This document shows, piece by piece, positions 7,949 through 15,195 of a stretch of DNA of 36,481 bases. The stretch lies in the NCBI RefSeq assembly GCF_026586665.1, contig NZ_JAODIY010000042.1:1-36481 (forward strand), read 5' to 3'. Within the stretch, counting starts at the first letter, position 1; each line of letters begins with the position of its first letter. The notes beneath the pieces are model-generated. The model had not been told where the DNA came from, ran no database searches, and saw only the letters and a program-made list of their open reading frames with translations. Position numbers and translations under genes: made by a program. The stretch comes from Halovenus rubra. GTDB lineage: Archaea > Halobacteriota > Halobacteria > Halobacteriales > Haloarculaceae.

Positions 7949-8440
7949 TCAGAAGTGGACGTCAGCGGGTACGATCCAGAGCTCCTCACTCTCCTCGAGG
8001 AGTCGATCCAGCTGTCCACGGTGACGAATGCCGGTTCCGTGTTCGGTGTACAGGAAGATCGTCGGGCCGTCGTACGCACCGACCTGGTGGAAGGCGTGTC
8101 GGGCGAGGTCCTCGTCGCGCATGATCTCCTCGTCGGAGAGCTCGTCGATGGCCTCCTTCACCCGGTCGAGATTACGCTCGAATTCCTCCTTCGTCGCCTC
8201 CCAGCCACGCTCGAGCAGGTCCTGGCCGTCGTCGGAGTCGACGGGGGCTGCCGTCGGCAACTCCCCCCAACGTGCCTTCCCCGCAACGGACGTGTCCTCC
8301 TCGTCGAAGGTCACATAGTAATCGAAGACGGCGCTGGCGTGTGGGTCCGCGCCGACCAGGCGGTCGAACACCGAATTTCCGGTGGCCTGTGCGTCGTCGT
8401 GGGTCGATTCTTCTACCAGAGCGTAAATTACCATGTGCAT
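7949..8440 (-). CDS. Conserved haloarchaeal protein of unknown function
   Basis: A protein of about 163 residues beginning MHMVIYALVEEST. An ATG at 8509 would give a longer form. The shorter start is preferred because the extra 23 residues are low in conservation character and overlap a perfect GC-rich hairpin. The sequence is acidic, with the blocks VFDYYVTFDEEDTSVAGKA, ERGWEATKEEFERNLDRV (helical) and LDRLLEESEELWIVPADVHF. There are no cysteines and no membrane segment. I recognise this as a widespread haloarchaeal plasmid or element family without a known role. It is co-directional with, and 3 nt upstream of, the zinc-ribbon gene. Confidence 0.65.
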   Translation of the reverse strand: MHMVIYALVEESTHDDAQATGNSVFDRLVGADPHASAVFDYYVTFDEEDTSVAGKARWGELPTAAPVDSDDGQDLLERGWEATKEEFERNLDRVKEAIDELSDEEIMRDEDLARHAFHQVGAYDGPTIFLYTEHGTGIRHRGQLDRLLEESEELWIVPADVHF

Positions 8441-8495
8441 CTCGAACACCTCGAAACGCCGACGCACCGGGAGTGATTGCTCGCTCGCTCCAGCT

Positions 8496-8518
8496 GCGCC
8501 GGCACCCATCGCCGGCGC
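8496..8518. repeat. 8-bp perfect hairpin before the 7949-8440 gene
   Basis: GCGCCGGC and GCCGGCGC are separated by a 7-nt loop. On the - strand a run of five T lies just before it (8521-8526). It follows the stop of the gene at 8547 by about 30 nt, so the T-run may terminate that transcript and the stem may be part of the next gene's leader. Confidence 0.45.
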
Positions 8519-8546
8519 TCGAAAAACCTGATCTAGCGGTCGATTT

Positions 8547-8969
8547 TTAGGACTCGTTCGCTCGGTCGACTGTGATGGTTAGATCGCCCGACGCGTAGTC
8601 GGCCTCGAAGTCGACCGCGAACGCGTCCGCCTCGTAGGCGGCGTGGTAGGCGCGGTGGCGTTCGAGCGAGCCTGTCGCCTTGAAGTGGAAGAACGCAGCC
8701 GACGTGTAGGGCTTACTCTGCGTCTCGATTTGCGTTTCGACTGACGCCGGAAGTGCGATCTGTGGCGTGTCGGTGTCAACACTCGCAGCGAACTCCTTTG
8801 CCTCCTTGACGGTCGCCTGCGAATGGGCGGGCGTCTCACCGGTTACCACGTTCATCGGCGTCTCCGTGTCGTCGGTGAACAGGACATCGTGGAAGGTGCG
8901 CGTCCCGAGGACTGCGTCAGGACCTAACTCGCAATCGTGGAATGGATCGTCGTCTGGATTCTCGGGCAT
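8547..8969 (-). CDS. Hypothetical haloarchaeal protein
   Basis: A 140-residue acidic protein starting at the ATG at 8969; a TTG one codon upstream is rejected. Its N-terminal part, ENPDDDPFHDCELGPDAVLG, looks disordered. The C-terminal part alternates strands and helices (AAFFHFKATGSLERHRAYH, then AFAVDFEADYASGDLTITVD). No motif, signal peptide or membrane segment is visible and I cannot assign a family. It sits downstream of the metal ATPase on the same strand, but a T-rich terminator-like run lies between them, so co-regulation is not implied. Confidence 0.55.
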   Translation of the reverse strand: MPENPDDDPFHDCELGPDAVLGTRTFHDVLFTDDTETPMNVVTGETPAHSQATVKEAKEFAASVDTDTPQIALPASVETQIETQSKPYTSAAFFHFKATGSLERHRAYHAAYEADAFAVDFEADYASGDLTITVDRANES

Positions 8970-9052
8970 CAAATCACGAGCCCACGGTGGGGCTCAGTCC
9001 TTTCTGCCCCAGACAAACCACAACTTGTCTCGATGTAGCGGAGGTAAGTCCC

Positions 9053-9060
9053 GAAAAAAG
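9053..9060 (-). terminator. T-run terminator after the metal ATPase
   Basis: On the - strand, six consecutive T at 9054-9059 lie about 32 nt after the ATPase stop codon. U-rich runs are the usual archaeal termination signal. Confidence 0.45.
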
Positions 9061-9090
9061 AGCGTCCTGCCCGCACTTCCCGCCGCAGAA

Positions 9091-11463
9091 TCAGGCGTCG
9101 ATGATTCGATCGGGCTCAATCCGGGACAACCGCATCGCGTTCCCGGTGACGCCGAGGCTCATCCCCATATCTCCGACAACGACTGCCAGCGCAACGCTGA
9201 CCAGGCCCAGCGGCACGCCTAGCGCGAGTAGGAGCTTCACGCCGAGGCTGGCCCAGATGTTTTGCCGGATCACACCGTTGGCCGTATGCGACAGATCGTA
9301 CAGGTACGGGAGTTTCCCGATGTCGTCGCCCATCAACGCAATATCAGCCGTTTCGAGGGCGGTGTCGGTGCCCGCCGCGCCCATCGCGATGCCGACCTCC
9401 GCAGTGGCGAGCGCGGGGGCGTCATTGATGCCGTCGCCGACCATCGCAACCTCCCCGTACTCCGCCTGTAACTCTTCGACTGCGTCGACCTTCTCGTCGG
9501 GCAGGAGTTCGGCGCGATACTCATCGACACCGACCTGCTCGGCGATGGCGCGGGCGGTGCCCTCGTTGTCGCCGGTCAGCATCACCACGCGCTCGACGCC
9601 CAGCTCGTGCAGGCGTTCGACAGCCCGCTTCGAGGCCGGGCGAACCTCGTCGGCGATGGCGATCGCACCCAGCAGTTCCGACTCCGTCCCGACGATGACG
9701 ACCGTCTTGCCCTCCCGCTCCAGCGCGGAGAGTGCATTCTCGGCAAACGCCCCGTCGTCGGACTCTGACGACTCTTCCGCTACGACGCCGCCGTCCGTCT
9801 CGCGGCGTGCTCGAGCGAGGTCGAAGCCCAGCTCCTCGAAGAGCGCGGGCTTGCCCGCATAGTACGTCTTGCCGTCGATCTCGCCCCGGATGCCCTTCCC
9901 CGTGAGGCTCTCGAAGCCACTCGGGTCGGGCAGGTCGCCCACGCCCGCCTCCTCAGCACGGGCGAGAATCGCCGCAGCGATGGGGTGCTCACTGCGCCGC
10001 TCCAGCCCGGCGGCGCGACGGAGCAGATCGTCCTCCGTGGTGTCACCGACCGGGACGACATCGGTGACGGCGAGTTCGCCCTTCGTGAGCGTCCCCGTCT
10101 TGTCGAGCGCGACGGCATCGACTTCGCCCATCGCCTCGAGGTAGTTGCCGCCCTTGATCAGGACGCCGTTCTTCGCGGCGCTCGTAATTCCCGACACCAC
10201 CGAGACGGGCGTCGAGATGACGAACGCACAGGGACAGGCGATCACCAGCAGGGTGAGCCCCCGGATGAACCACGTCTGCCAGTCGCTCGCGAAGGTGAAC
10301 CCGTACCCGGCCAGGTCGACCGAGATGGGGTCGGCGATGACCAGCGGCGGGATTGCGGCGGTCAGGATTGCCAGCACGACGACGAGGGGTGTGTAGTAGC
10401 CGGAGAAGCGGTCGACGAACTGCTCAGACTCGGTCTTCTTCGCCTGTGCGCCCTGGACCATCTCGATGATGCGCGAGAGCGTCGAATCGCCAGCGGTTGA
10501 GGTGACCTCTACCTCGAGGTACCCCTCTTCGTTGATCGCGCCGGCGTAGACCTCATCGCCCGTCTGCTTGTCGACGGGGACGCTCTCGCCCGTGATCGGC
10601 GACTGGTCGACTGCACTCCCGCCTTCGATAACCGTTCCGTCGAGCGGAATCTTGTCGCCGGGGCGGACGACGACGGTCTCGCCAACGTCGACCTCCTCGG
10701 CGGGAACGGTCACTTCCTCACCGTCGCGAAGGACGGTCGCCTCGTCGGGCGAGAGTTCCATCAGCTCGCGCAGGGAGTCCCGTGCCCTGTCCATCGCGTA
10801 GTCCTCGAGCAGCTCGGCGATGCTGAATAGGACGGCCAGCGTCGCCGCCTCGACGAAGTAGCCGATACCGGTCGCCGCGATGATCGCCGTTCCCATCAGC
10901 AGGTCGATGTCGAGGCTTCGGTTCTTCGCGGAGTAGTACCCGCTACGGACGACGGGGATGCCGCTGGCGGCGACGGCGCCGAGGAACAGGACATCTGCGA
11001 TGTGGAGCGGGTACTCGAGGACGCTCGCCACCGTGGCGTTCTGTCCGGTGAGGAGGAACTCAAAGAGGAGGCCGAGCGTGACGAACGCCGCGCCGAGCCA
11101 CGTCTTCTTCGCGCGAGGACTCGTCCAGACCTCCGATGGTGGCGCGATGTCGACGCCATCGGCCGCCTGGTTGTCCTCATCATCGCCCTCGGCGTCCGAG
11201 CCCCCGACGACCTCGTAGCCGGCGCCTTCAATCGCCTTGACTACGTCGGCTTCGCTAGTCCGATCAGGGTCGTACGTGACGTTGGCCGTGCCGGTGGTCG
11301 GCTGGAGCGTGACGTCAGTAATGCCGTCGACACGCTGGAGGCTCTTGTTCACCTTTTGGGCGCAAGAGGGACAGTCCATCTCGGGAACGGCGAGGCGGGC
11401 GGTCAGCTCACGTCGCTGTCCGCCGCCGCTCGTTCCTCCTGCTGCGTCCGGATTCTCTGTCAT
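9091..11463 (-). CDS. Zn2+/Cd2+-type heavy-metal P1B ATPase
   Basis: A 790-residue membrane pump that exports divalent soft metals at the expense of ATP. An N-terminal heavy-metal-associated domain carries CxxC (VPEMDCPSCAQKV, about C31 and C34). The transport motif in the membrane is ACPCAFVISTP (about 408-412). The phosphorylated aspartate is in ALDKTGTLTKG (about 453), SEHPIAAAI is the nucleotide-binding HP motif, and VGDGINDAPAL (about 675) is the hinge. CPC followed by AFVISTP, a lysine in SLGVKLLL and an aspartate in VVVGDMGMS of the last helices match the Zn/Cd/Pb (ZntA) group rather than CopA. The ATG at 11463 is chosen because GTGAGG lies just before it and a promoter palindrome lies 37 bp upstream. 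It is adjacent to an HTH-10 regulator. Confidence 0.9.
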   Translation of the reverse strand: MTENPDAAGGTSGGGQRRELTARLAVPEMDCPSCAQKVNKSLQRVDGITDVTLQPTTGTANVTYDPDRTSEADVVKAIEGAGYEVVGGSDAEGDDEDNQAADGVDIAPPSEVWTSPRAKKTWLGAAFVTLGLLFEFLLTGQNATVASVLEYPLHIADVLFLGAVAASGIPVVRSGYYSAKNRSLDIDLLMGTAIIAATGIGYFVEAATLAVLFSIAELLEDYAMDRARDSLRELMELSPDEATVLRDGEEVTVPAEEVDVGETVVVRPGDKIPLDGTVIEGGSAVDQSPITGESVPVDKQTGDEVYAGAINEEGYLEVEVTSTAGDSTLSRIIEMVQGAQAKKTESEQFVDRFSGYYTPLVVVLAILTAAIPPLVIADPISVDLAGYGFTFASDWQTWFIRGLTLLVIACPCAFVISTPVSVVSGITSAAKNGVLIKGGNYLEAMGEVDAVALDKTGTLTKGELAVTDVVPVGDTTEDDLLRRAAGLERRSEHPIAAAILARAEEAGVGDLPDPSGFESLTGKGIRGEIDGKTYYAGKPALFEELGFDLARARRETDGGVVAEESSESDDGAFAENALSALEREGKTVVIVGTESELLGAIAIADEVRPASKRAVERLHELGVERVVMLTGDNEGTARAIAEQVGVDEYRAELLPDEKVDAVEELQAEYGEVAMVGDGINDAPALATAEVGIAMGAAGTDTALETADIALMGDDIGKLPYLYDLSHTANGVIRQNIWASLGVKLLLALGVPLGLVSVALAVVVGDMGMSLGVTGNAMRLSRIEPDRIIDA

Positions 11464-11499
11464 TACCTCACGGTAGGAGTGGGAGTTCCATATGTCTTT

Positions 11500-11515
11500 G
11501 TTGGAATATTCCAAC
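11500..11515. promoter_or_regulatory. 16-bp perfect palindrome at the ATPase promoter
   Basis: GTTGGAATATTCCAAC is a perfect 16-bp palindrome, centred about 45 bp before the ATPase ATG and 8 bp past the stop codon of the regulator. Its AT-rich centre could be part of box A, with transcription start near 11480. A bound dimer would then cover the promoter. The natural candidate ligand is the adjacent HTH-10 regulator, or an ArsR-type repressor encoded elsewhere. Confidence 0.6.
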
Positions 11516-11523
11516 TGCGGCCC

Positions 11524-12273
11524 TCAGTGCGATGCCAGCCGTTCTTCCGCTACCCGCTCGCCGGCGACATGTTGCTTCGCCAAATGTTCTTCCGCCCGAC
11601 GGAGTCGGTAGGTGAGTGTTGACCGTGGCACGTCGAGATGCTCGGCGAGTTCGCCGACGTCGACCTCGCGGGGTGACTCGTAGTAGCCGTGTTCGACAGC
11701 GGCCTGGAGTGCGGCCTCCTGTGCTGGCGGCAGGCCGCTCGGTGTCCCGTCGCCTCCCCCAGCTGATGTCGTCGTATCCGCGGTGCGGAGCATCTCCATC
11801 TGGGCGCATTCCCCGACGGCAACCCCGAGGGAATCGAAGAACGCCGCCACATCGCCCTCGTCGGAGTGAATGAGCCGCCACGTGTAGTGGCGGCCCTCGT
11901 GACGGGTCTCGAACAGCACACCGTCGCCGAGGTGGTCGCGGGCGATGTGGGGGACTGAGGCACAGGCAGGGGTCCGCTCCCAGTCGGAGTAGAGGATGAG
12001 CGTGTCGTCCGTGCGGTCGAGGACACGGGTGGTCTGGGTTGCGCCGCAGTCCTCGGTGGCGAGACAGTCGGCGTAGTAGTCGCTGTTGCGAAACGCGTCC
12101 TCGATGGCGTCGAGTGCGTCCGGAGTGCCGGTGGCATGGTCGACTCGCCAGAGCTGGTCGGCAGTGGCGTGCAGCGAGAGTGAACGAACGCGAGCGTCGG
12201 GGTGGTCTGCGAGGGCGTCCGCCACCCTGTTGCAGCCGGGCTCGTATTCGAGAGCGAAGACGAGTTCGCGCAT
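11524..12273 (-). CDS. HTH-10 regulator of the metal ATPase
   Basis: A 249-residue regulator with a C-terminal HTH-10 domain: PAQEAALQAAVEHGYYESPR followed by VGELAEHLDVPRSTLTYRLR. The N-terminal 160 residues include several cysteines (GCNRVA, DCLATEDCGATQ, TPACAS, GECAQMEML) that could bind a metal. The ATG at 12273 is chosen because a TTATGT box lies about 28 bp upstream; an ATG at 12306 would place that box inside the gene. It lies immediately upstream of the Zn/Cd ATPase on the same strand, with a palindrome in the gap. It probably senses the exported metal; which one cannot be told. Confidence 0.8.
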   Translation of the reverse strand: MRELVFALEYEPGCNRVADALADHPDARVRSLSLHATADQLWRVDHATGTPDALDAIEDAFRNSDYYADCLATEDCGATQTTRVLDRTDDTLILYSDWERTPACASVPHIARDHLGDGVLFETRHEGRHYTWRLIHSDEGDVAAFFDSLGVAVGECAQMEMLRTADTTTSAGGGDGTPSGLPPAQEAALQAAVEHGYYESPREVDVGELAEHLDVPRSTLTYRLRRAEEHLAKQHVAGERVAEERLASH

Positions 12274-12334
12274 ACCCCGACTAAGGCCTGCCACGACATA
12301 ACCCATGGCTTGGGGCGATGTCTACTGGCGGGTA

Positions 12335-12619
12335 TCAGATCACGTCGTCCGGGTCGTGAACCTCCTGCATTCGCTGTGCTTCGGCCGCGTATTGCTCCTG
12401 GAGGTCGGGGTCATCGACCATGCCAAGATTGCCGGGTTCAGCATCGACTGCTGCTGTCGTATCTCGGACGTCGGTGAAGGACGTGAGTGCGCGTTCCTTC
12501 CGATAGTACTGTTCTCCATCGGGTGTTGCGTAGGTGAGGATGATCAGGTTCTGCTCGTCATCGGAGTACGTCCGTTCGACAAGCCAAACACGAACGTCAT
12601 CTTCAGACTGATTTGACAT
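12335..12619 (-). CDS. Hypothetical small acidic protein
   Basis: A 94-residue protein beginning MSNQSEDDVRVWLVERTYSD. The first half looks like a small beta-sheet (VRVWLVERTYSDDEQNLIILTYATPDGEQYYRKERAL is continuous strand-like sequence). The second half is helical and acidic (DPDLQEQYAAEAQRMQEVHD). No motif is recognised. The ATG at 12619 is preferred over one 24 nt upstream because the acidic N-terminus is typical and the extra residues are not. It is the last gene of the - strand series of accessory genes and lies 37 bp after the DUF6735-like gene. Confidence 0.55.
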   Translation of the reverse strand: MSNQSEDDVRVWLVERTYSDDEQNLIILTYATPDGEQYYRKERALTSFTDVRDTTAAVDAEPGNLGMVDDPDLQEQYAAEAQRMQEVHDPDDVI

Positions 12620-12656
12620 ACTTAGACGTCCCCCGATATCCACTAAGGGATTGGTG

Positions 12657-13319
12657 TTACGGCTTGCCGAGACTCGCTGTCTCGAAGGGTGATTCTCCGG
12701 TCGGAATGAGCAGCTCCTGTCGGTCTCCGACCCGCTCAGCGAGCTTCCGTTTCAGATACTGTATCGCCGTTGACGGCGTGAAGACGCCCTTATCGAGCAT
12801 GTCGCCGACGACGTCTTTGAGGGCCGCGAACTGTCCCTGTAGGTGGCCGTCGCCGACCGGCTTGCCGTCGTACCAGCGCACCGTCGCGAGCGCGCCGTTC
12901 CCGACGGTCTCTCCCTGTTCGACCGTCTCCGAGTCGTACTGCAGCCCGAACCACAGCGTCCGATAGGCGGTCACCTCGAAGGTGGGTGACACCACGAAGA
13001 TCGCCTCGTGGTGGAGATAGTCGAGGTGGTCCGCGACGATCTCGTCGAGGGTGAGCCCGGTGGCACGGGGCTTCGGCTTGACGACCGACGACGGACGATC
13101 CTCGCCGGCGAGGTAGCCGTCGACGCCATCTGCTTCGAGGCCATCGGCCAGTTCCGCCAGCAGCTGTTTCGCCCACTTCGAGTCGGTGTCGTCGCCACCG
13201 AACGGTGTTTCGGCCGAGATTCGGTGCTTGAGCTTGAGATTCGCTGCACCCCAATGAGAGTAGTGGAGCGTGTACTGTCCGTCTGTGCGTTCGTACGCAA
13301 CGAGTGCGCGGTGGCCCAT
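12657..13319 (-). CDS. DUF6735-like haloarchaeal protein
   Basis: A 220-residue protein beginning MGHRALVAYERTDGQYTLHY, followed by SHWGAANLKLK. I recognise this start as that of a family widespread on haloarchaeal plasmids (DUF6735, from memory and not checked). The middle has LDEIVADHLDYLHHEAIFVV and TAYRTLWFGLQYDSE, and the C-terminus is a basic helix (STAIQYLKRKLAERVGDRQ). No enzymatic motif is visible. The ATG at 13319 is taken because longer frames run through the hairpin element at 13356-13387 and are shadow sequence. The gene upstream ends at 13388, with a shared leader element in the gap. Confidence 0.72.
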   Translation of the reverse strand: MGHRALVAYERTDGQYTLHYSHWGAANLKLKHRISAETPFGGDDTDSKWAKQLLAELADGLEADGVDGYLAGEDRPSSVVKPKPRATGLTLDEIVADHLDYLHHEAIFVVSPTFEVTAYRTLWFGLQYDSETVEQGETVGNGALATVRWYDGKPVGDGHLQGQFAALKDVVGDMLDKGVFTPSTAIQYLKRKLAERVGDRQELLIPTGESPFETASLGKP

Positions 13320-13355
13320 TGAACAATCTCCTTGCAGGACGACCCACGACTGGAT

Positions 13356-13387
13356 CGCCCCGCACCCCTCCCGGGGGACGAACAACG
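13356..13387 (-). promoter_or_regulatory. C/G-rich leader element, copy B
   Basis: On the + strand, CGCCCCGCACCCCTCC is followed by CGGGGGACGAACAAC. It aligns closely with copy A at 13793-13822. On the - strand it directly follows the stop codon of the 13388 gene and ends 37 nt before the ATG at 13319. It can fold into a short G/C stem. It is probably part of the leader or a terminator of the preceding gene. Confidence 0.45.
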
Positions 13388-13768
13388 CTACTCGTCGATC
13401 GGGTCGGGGGAACTGAGGTCCGCGTGGAGGACTTCGCCGTCGCGAACGACGTACCGTTTCGCCAGCACGGGAAACCGGCACTTGGTAAATCCGGCTGTCT
13501 GGATGTCGAATTCTTCGTTCGGTTCGAGATACTCCGCGAGCGACCGGAGGAACTCGTGAGTGACGATGCCACCGTCGTAGTCAGGAAGACCGTTCTCACG
13601 GGCCTCGTACACTTCGAAGCTGTCGTAGCCCCAGATAACGAGTTCGCCGTCGTCGTCCACTTCCCAGTTGAGCGTCCCGAAGCAGTGGTTCTCACAGAGC
13701 TCGCGGACTGCCTGTGGATCCGATACGAGCGCGCCGGTCGATGTCGTTGCGGCTTGCAATGTTGCCAT
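13388..13768 (-). CDS. Hypothetical haloarchaeal accessory protein
   Basis: A 126-residue protein starting MATLQAATTSTGALVSDPQA. The core is ELCENHCFGTLNWEVDDDGE, then LVIWGYDSFEVYEARENGLP, then GGIVTHEFLRSLAEYLEP, and it ends KCRFPVLAKRYVVRDGEVLH. It appears to be a small alpha/beta protein with two conserved-looking cysteines. I cannot assign a function. It lies between two copies of the same G/C-rich leader element, suggesting that it and the 12657 gene are controlled alike. The start ATGG context matches the neighbouring genes carrying that leader. Confidence 0.6.
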   Translation of the reverse strand: MATLQAATTSTGALVSDPQAVRELCENHCFGTLNWEVDDDGELVIWGYDSFEVYEARENGLPDYDGGIVTHEFLRSLAEYLEPNEEFDIQTAGFTKCRFPVLAKRYVVRDGEVLHADLSSPDPIDE

Positions 13769-13792
13769 GGATTGTTCTCGGGAGCGGTCTCG

Positions 13793-13828
13793 CGCCCCCG
13801 CACCCTTTCAGGGGGCGAGCAACTGCTC
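13793..13828 (-). promoter_or_regulatory. C/G-rich leader element, copy A
   Basis: CGCCCCC at 13793-13799 pairs with GGGGGCG at 13811-13817 across an 11-nt loop. A second small palindrome, GAGCA/TGCTC, follows at 13817-13828. On the - strand it lies 25 nt before the ATG at 13768. Its sequence is shared with copy B, and the stem design is shared with the element at 22265-22285. Confidence 0.45.
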
Positions 13829-13874
13829 ACGCTGTGACGGCCACATGACGTTGCGCTGCCGATGCGTCGAGCTG

Positions 13875-14063
13875 TCAGGATTCTCTGTTGATGTCACCGT
13901 CCCTCGTCGTATTCGGTTGGGTGAGAAAATCTACCTGCTCGAGGAGCGTCGTCGCGGTGCTAATTCGCTCTCGATCAGCGGGCTCCAATTGGTCGCTGTC
14001 GATACTGGTGAGGCTACTGAGCGCGCGGTGGAGTCGATAGCCGGGGGTGTCTCGTGGATCCAT
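13875..14063 (-). CDS. Small hypothetical protein (62 residues)
   Basis: A 62-residue polar protein with one predicted helix-rich core (GYRLHRALSSLTSIDSDQLE and ADRERISTATTLLEQVDFLT). The acidic composition and ATG start fit a real haloarchaeal gene. Its upstream region carries a T-rich box plus CGGCGCCG, shared with the promoter region of the gene at 21289-21579, and an inverted repeat further upstream. I do not recognise the family. Confidence 0.45.
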   Translation of the reverse strand: MDPRDTPGYRLHRALSSLTSIDSDQLEPADRERISTATTLLEQVDFLTQPNTTRDGDINRES

Positions 14064-14084
14064 GTGTGCGCCTCCGCCAATTCT

Positions 14085-14099
14085 CGGCGCCGAAAAACA
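14085..14099 (-). promoter_or_regulatory. Shared promoter-like element, copy 1
   Basis: On the - strand this reads TGTTTTTCGGCGCCG. It differs in one base from the element upstream of the gene at 21579 (TGTTTATCGGCGCCG). The T-rich part lies about 33 bp before the ATG at 14063 and could serve as a weak box A. Confidence 0.4.
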
Positions 14100-14153
14100 C
14101 CGGCGGGCAGTCAGCAGGTGTGGTATCGTCGGGTGGTCGCGAGCTGGCTTCTG

Positions 14154-14194
14154 TTAACCAACAACTCCGAGCCGACACCAGAATTGTTGGTTAA
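14154..14194. repeat. Long-spaced inverted repeat TTAACCAACAA, copy 1
   Basis: TTAACCAACAA at 14154-14164 is inverted as TTGTTGGTTAA at 14184-14194, with a 19-nt spacer. On the - strand it begins 13 nt after the stop codon of the gene ending at 14208 and lies 91 nt before the next ATG. Two further copies are at 21749-21790 and 36096-36136; the arms are conserved but the spacer is not. Confidence 0.75.
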
Positions 14195-14207
14195 TTTGAC
14201 GTCGTCT

Positions 14208-15095
14208 TTACTGATCGGCTTCGGGTTCGGGCCCGTAGCGTGGCGTGCCGCACCGCTGACAGCCCCACATTGGCTGCCCGGTCCACTCGTCATCGGGGAC
14301 AGCCTCGAATTCGCGGAATCGATGCTTAGTCTCCCGATCACACTCTCGACACTCGAGGTGAGTTCTGTTTGGGCGCTCGCGTCGTGGCTGTTCGGTATCG
14401 GTCTTGTCAACGGATTTCTGGAGCGCAATCGCTGGCACCAGCCAGAGGTCGTTGTCTGCGTCCTCACGTAGGCTTGCAAGACGAGCTTCGGTGCGAACCT
14501 CGCTCCCGGTTTCGTCGTAGAGGAACGTCGTGTGCTCGCCGTCGTGACAGGACTGCGTCGTCTCTGTCCACGCCGTCCGCTCACGAGCAGCCGCGAGCAG
14601 CTGATTACCACATTCAGACGTGACCCGTGTCGCCGAGGGGAGCGAGGGCCACTGATCGACAAGCCGTGGGGCCGGTTCCTCGTCGAGATCATAGATTAGC
14701 TTGCAGTCATCGACTACTGGGTCATCGTCTGCCTTCGCGAGGAGGGTGGCCGCAGCAGATCCCTTCCCGACGGCGCCGTAGAACGTCGACGCCTCAACGA
14801 CTATGTGGATGATATGGAGGAGAGTCTGTTCGGCAGTCGATGTGTCCTGATCGTCGGCTGCTTCGAGATGGTTCGTGAGACAGAACCGGCACTTCGACTG
14901 GCCAGCGGGGATCGACGCTCCACAGGAATCGCACTCGGTCTCACCTTCTGTCGGGTCGTCTGGATAGCCCGCGTCGACGCCACCAGAGCGTTGCCGCCGG
15001 GGCTCGCCACTACTACTGGCGAGTTGATCGTCGGGAACGTGGGTCGCTTCGCCGAGCGGTCGGAGGGCTTCGTAGTCGGCGTACTGGTCGGTCAT
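14208..15095 (-). CDS. Double zinc-finger protein, haloarchaeal plasmid family
   Basis: A 295-residue protein with two four-cysteine zinc sites. An N-terminal one is in CDSCGASIPAGQSKCRFC and a C-terminal one has HLECRECDRETKH plus WGCQRCGTPRYG. The middle is helical (EQTLLHIIHIVVEASTFYGA) with an alanine/glycine-rich GAVGKGSAAATLLA segment. Relatives in haloarchaeal genomes are often labelled 'biosurfactant protein 1', a name that says little about function. Zinc ribbons at both ends suggest nucleic-acid or protein binding. The ATG at 15095 is chosen because box A at 15131-15139 places transcription start near 15110, after the alternative ATG at 15116. Confidence 0.7.
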   Translation of the reverse strand: MTDQYADYEALRPLGEATHVPDDQLASSSGEPRRQRSGGVDAGYPDDPTEGETECDSCGASIPAGQSKCRFCLTNHLEAADDQDTSTAEQTLLHIIHIVVEASTFYGAVGKGSAAATLLAKADDDPVVDDCKLIYDLDEEPAPRLVDQWPSLPSATRVTSECGNQLLAAARERTAWTETTQSCHDGEHTTFLYDETGSEVRTEARLASLREDADNDLWLVPAIALQKSVDKTDTEQPRRERPNRTHLECRECDRETKHRFREFEAVPDDEWTGQPMWGCQRCGTPRYGPEPEADQ

Positions 15096-15130
15096 AGAGT
15101 GATCTGGCCGTATCATGCTTCGTCTTCGGG

Positions 15131-15139
15131 TTTAAATAA
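15131..15139 (-). promoter_or_regulatory. Box A of the double zinc-finger gene
   Basis: On the - strand this reads TTATTTAAA, about 40 bp before the ATG at 15095. It implies a short leader of about 15 nt and excludes the ATG at 15116 as the start. Confidence 0.5.
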
Positions 15140-15195
15140 TGGCTCTCACATCAATCAGCCTACAGACATACAATCGAAAATCAGCAGTGTGGGCG

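Noticed and set aside
9091-11463. Copper-type (CopA) assignment of the P1B ATPase
   Set aside because: CPC is followed by AFVISTP, and the last membrane helices carry the lysine and aspartate typical of Zn/Cd pumps rather than the CopA residues.
14154-14194. TTAACCAACA inverted repeat as a tyrosine-recombinase core site
   Set aside because: Such sites have arms separated by about 6-8 bp. Here the spacer is 18-21 bp and differs between copies, and no integrase gene is visible in the window.
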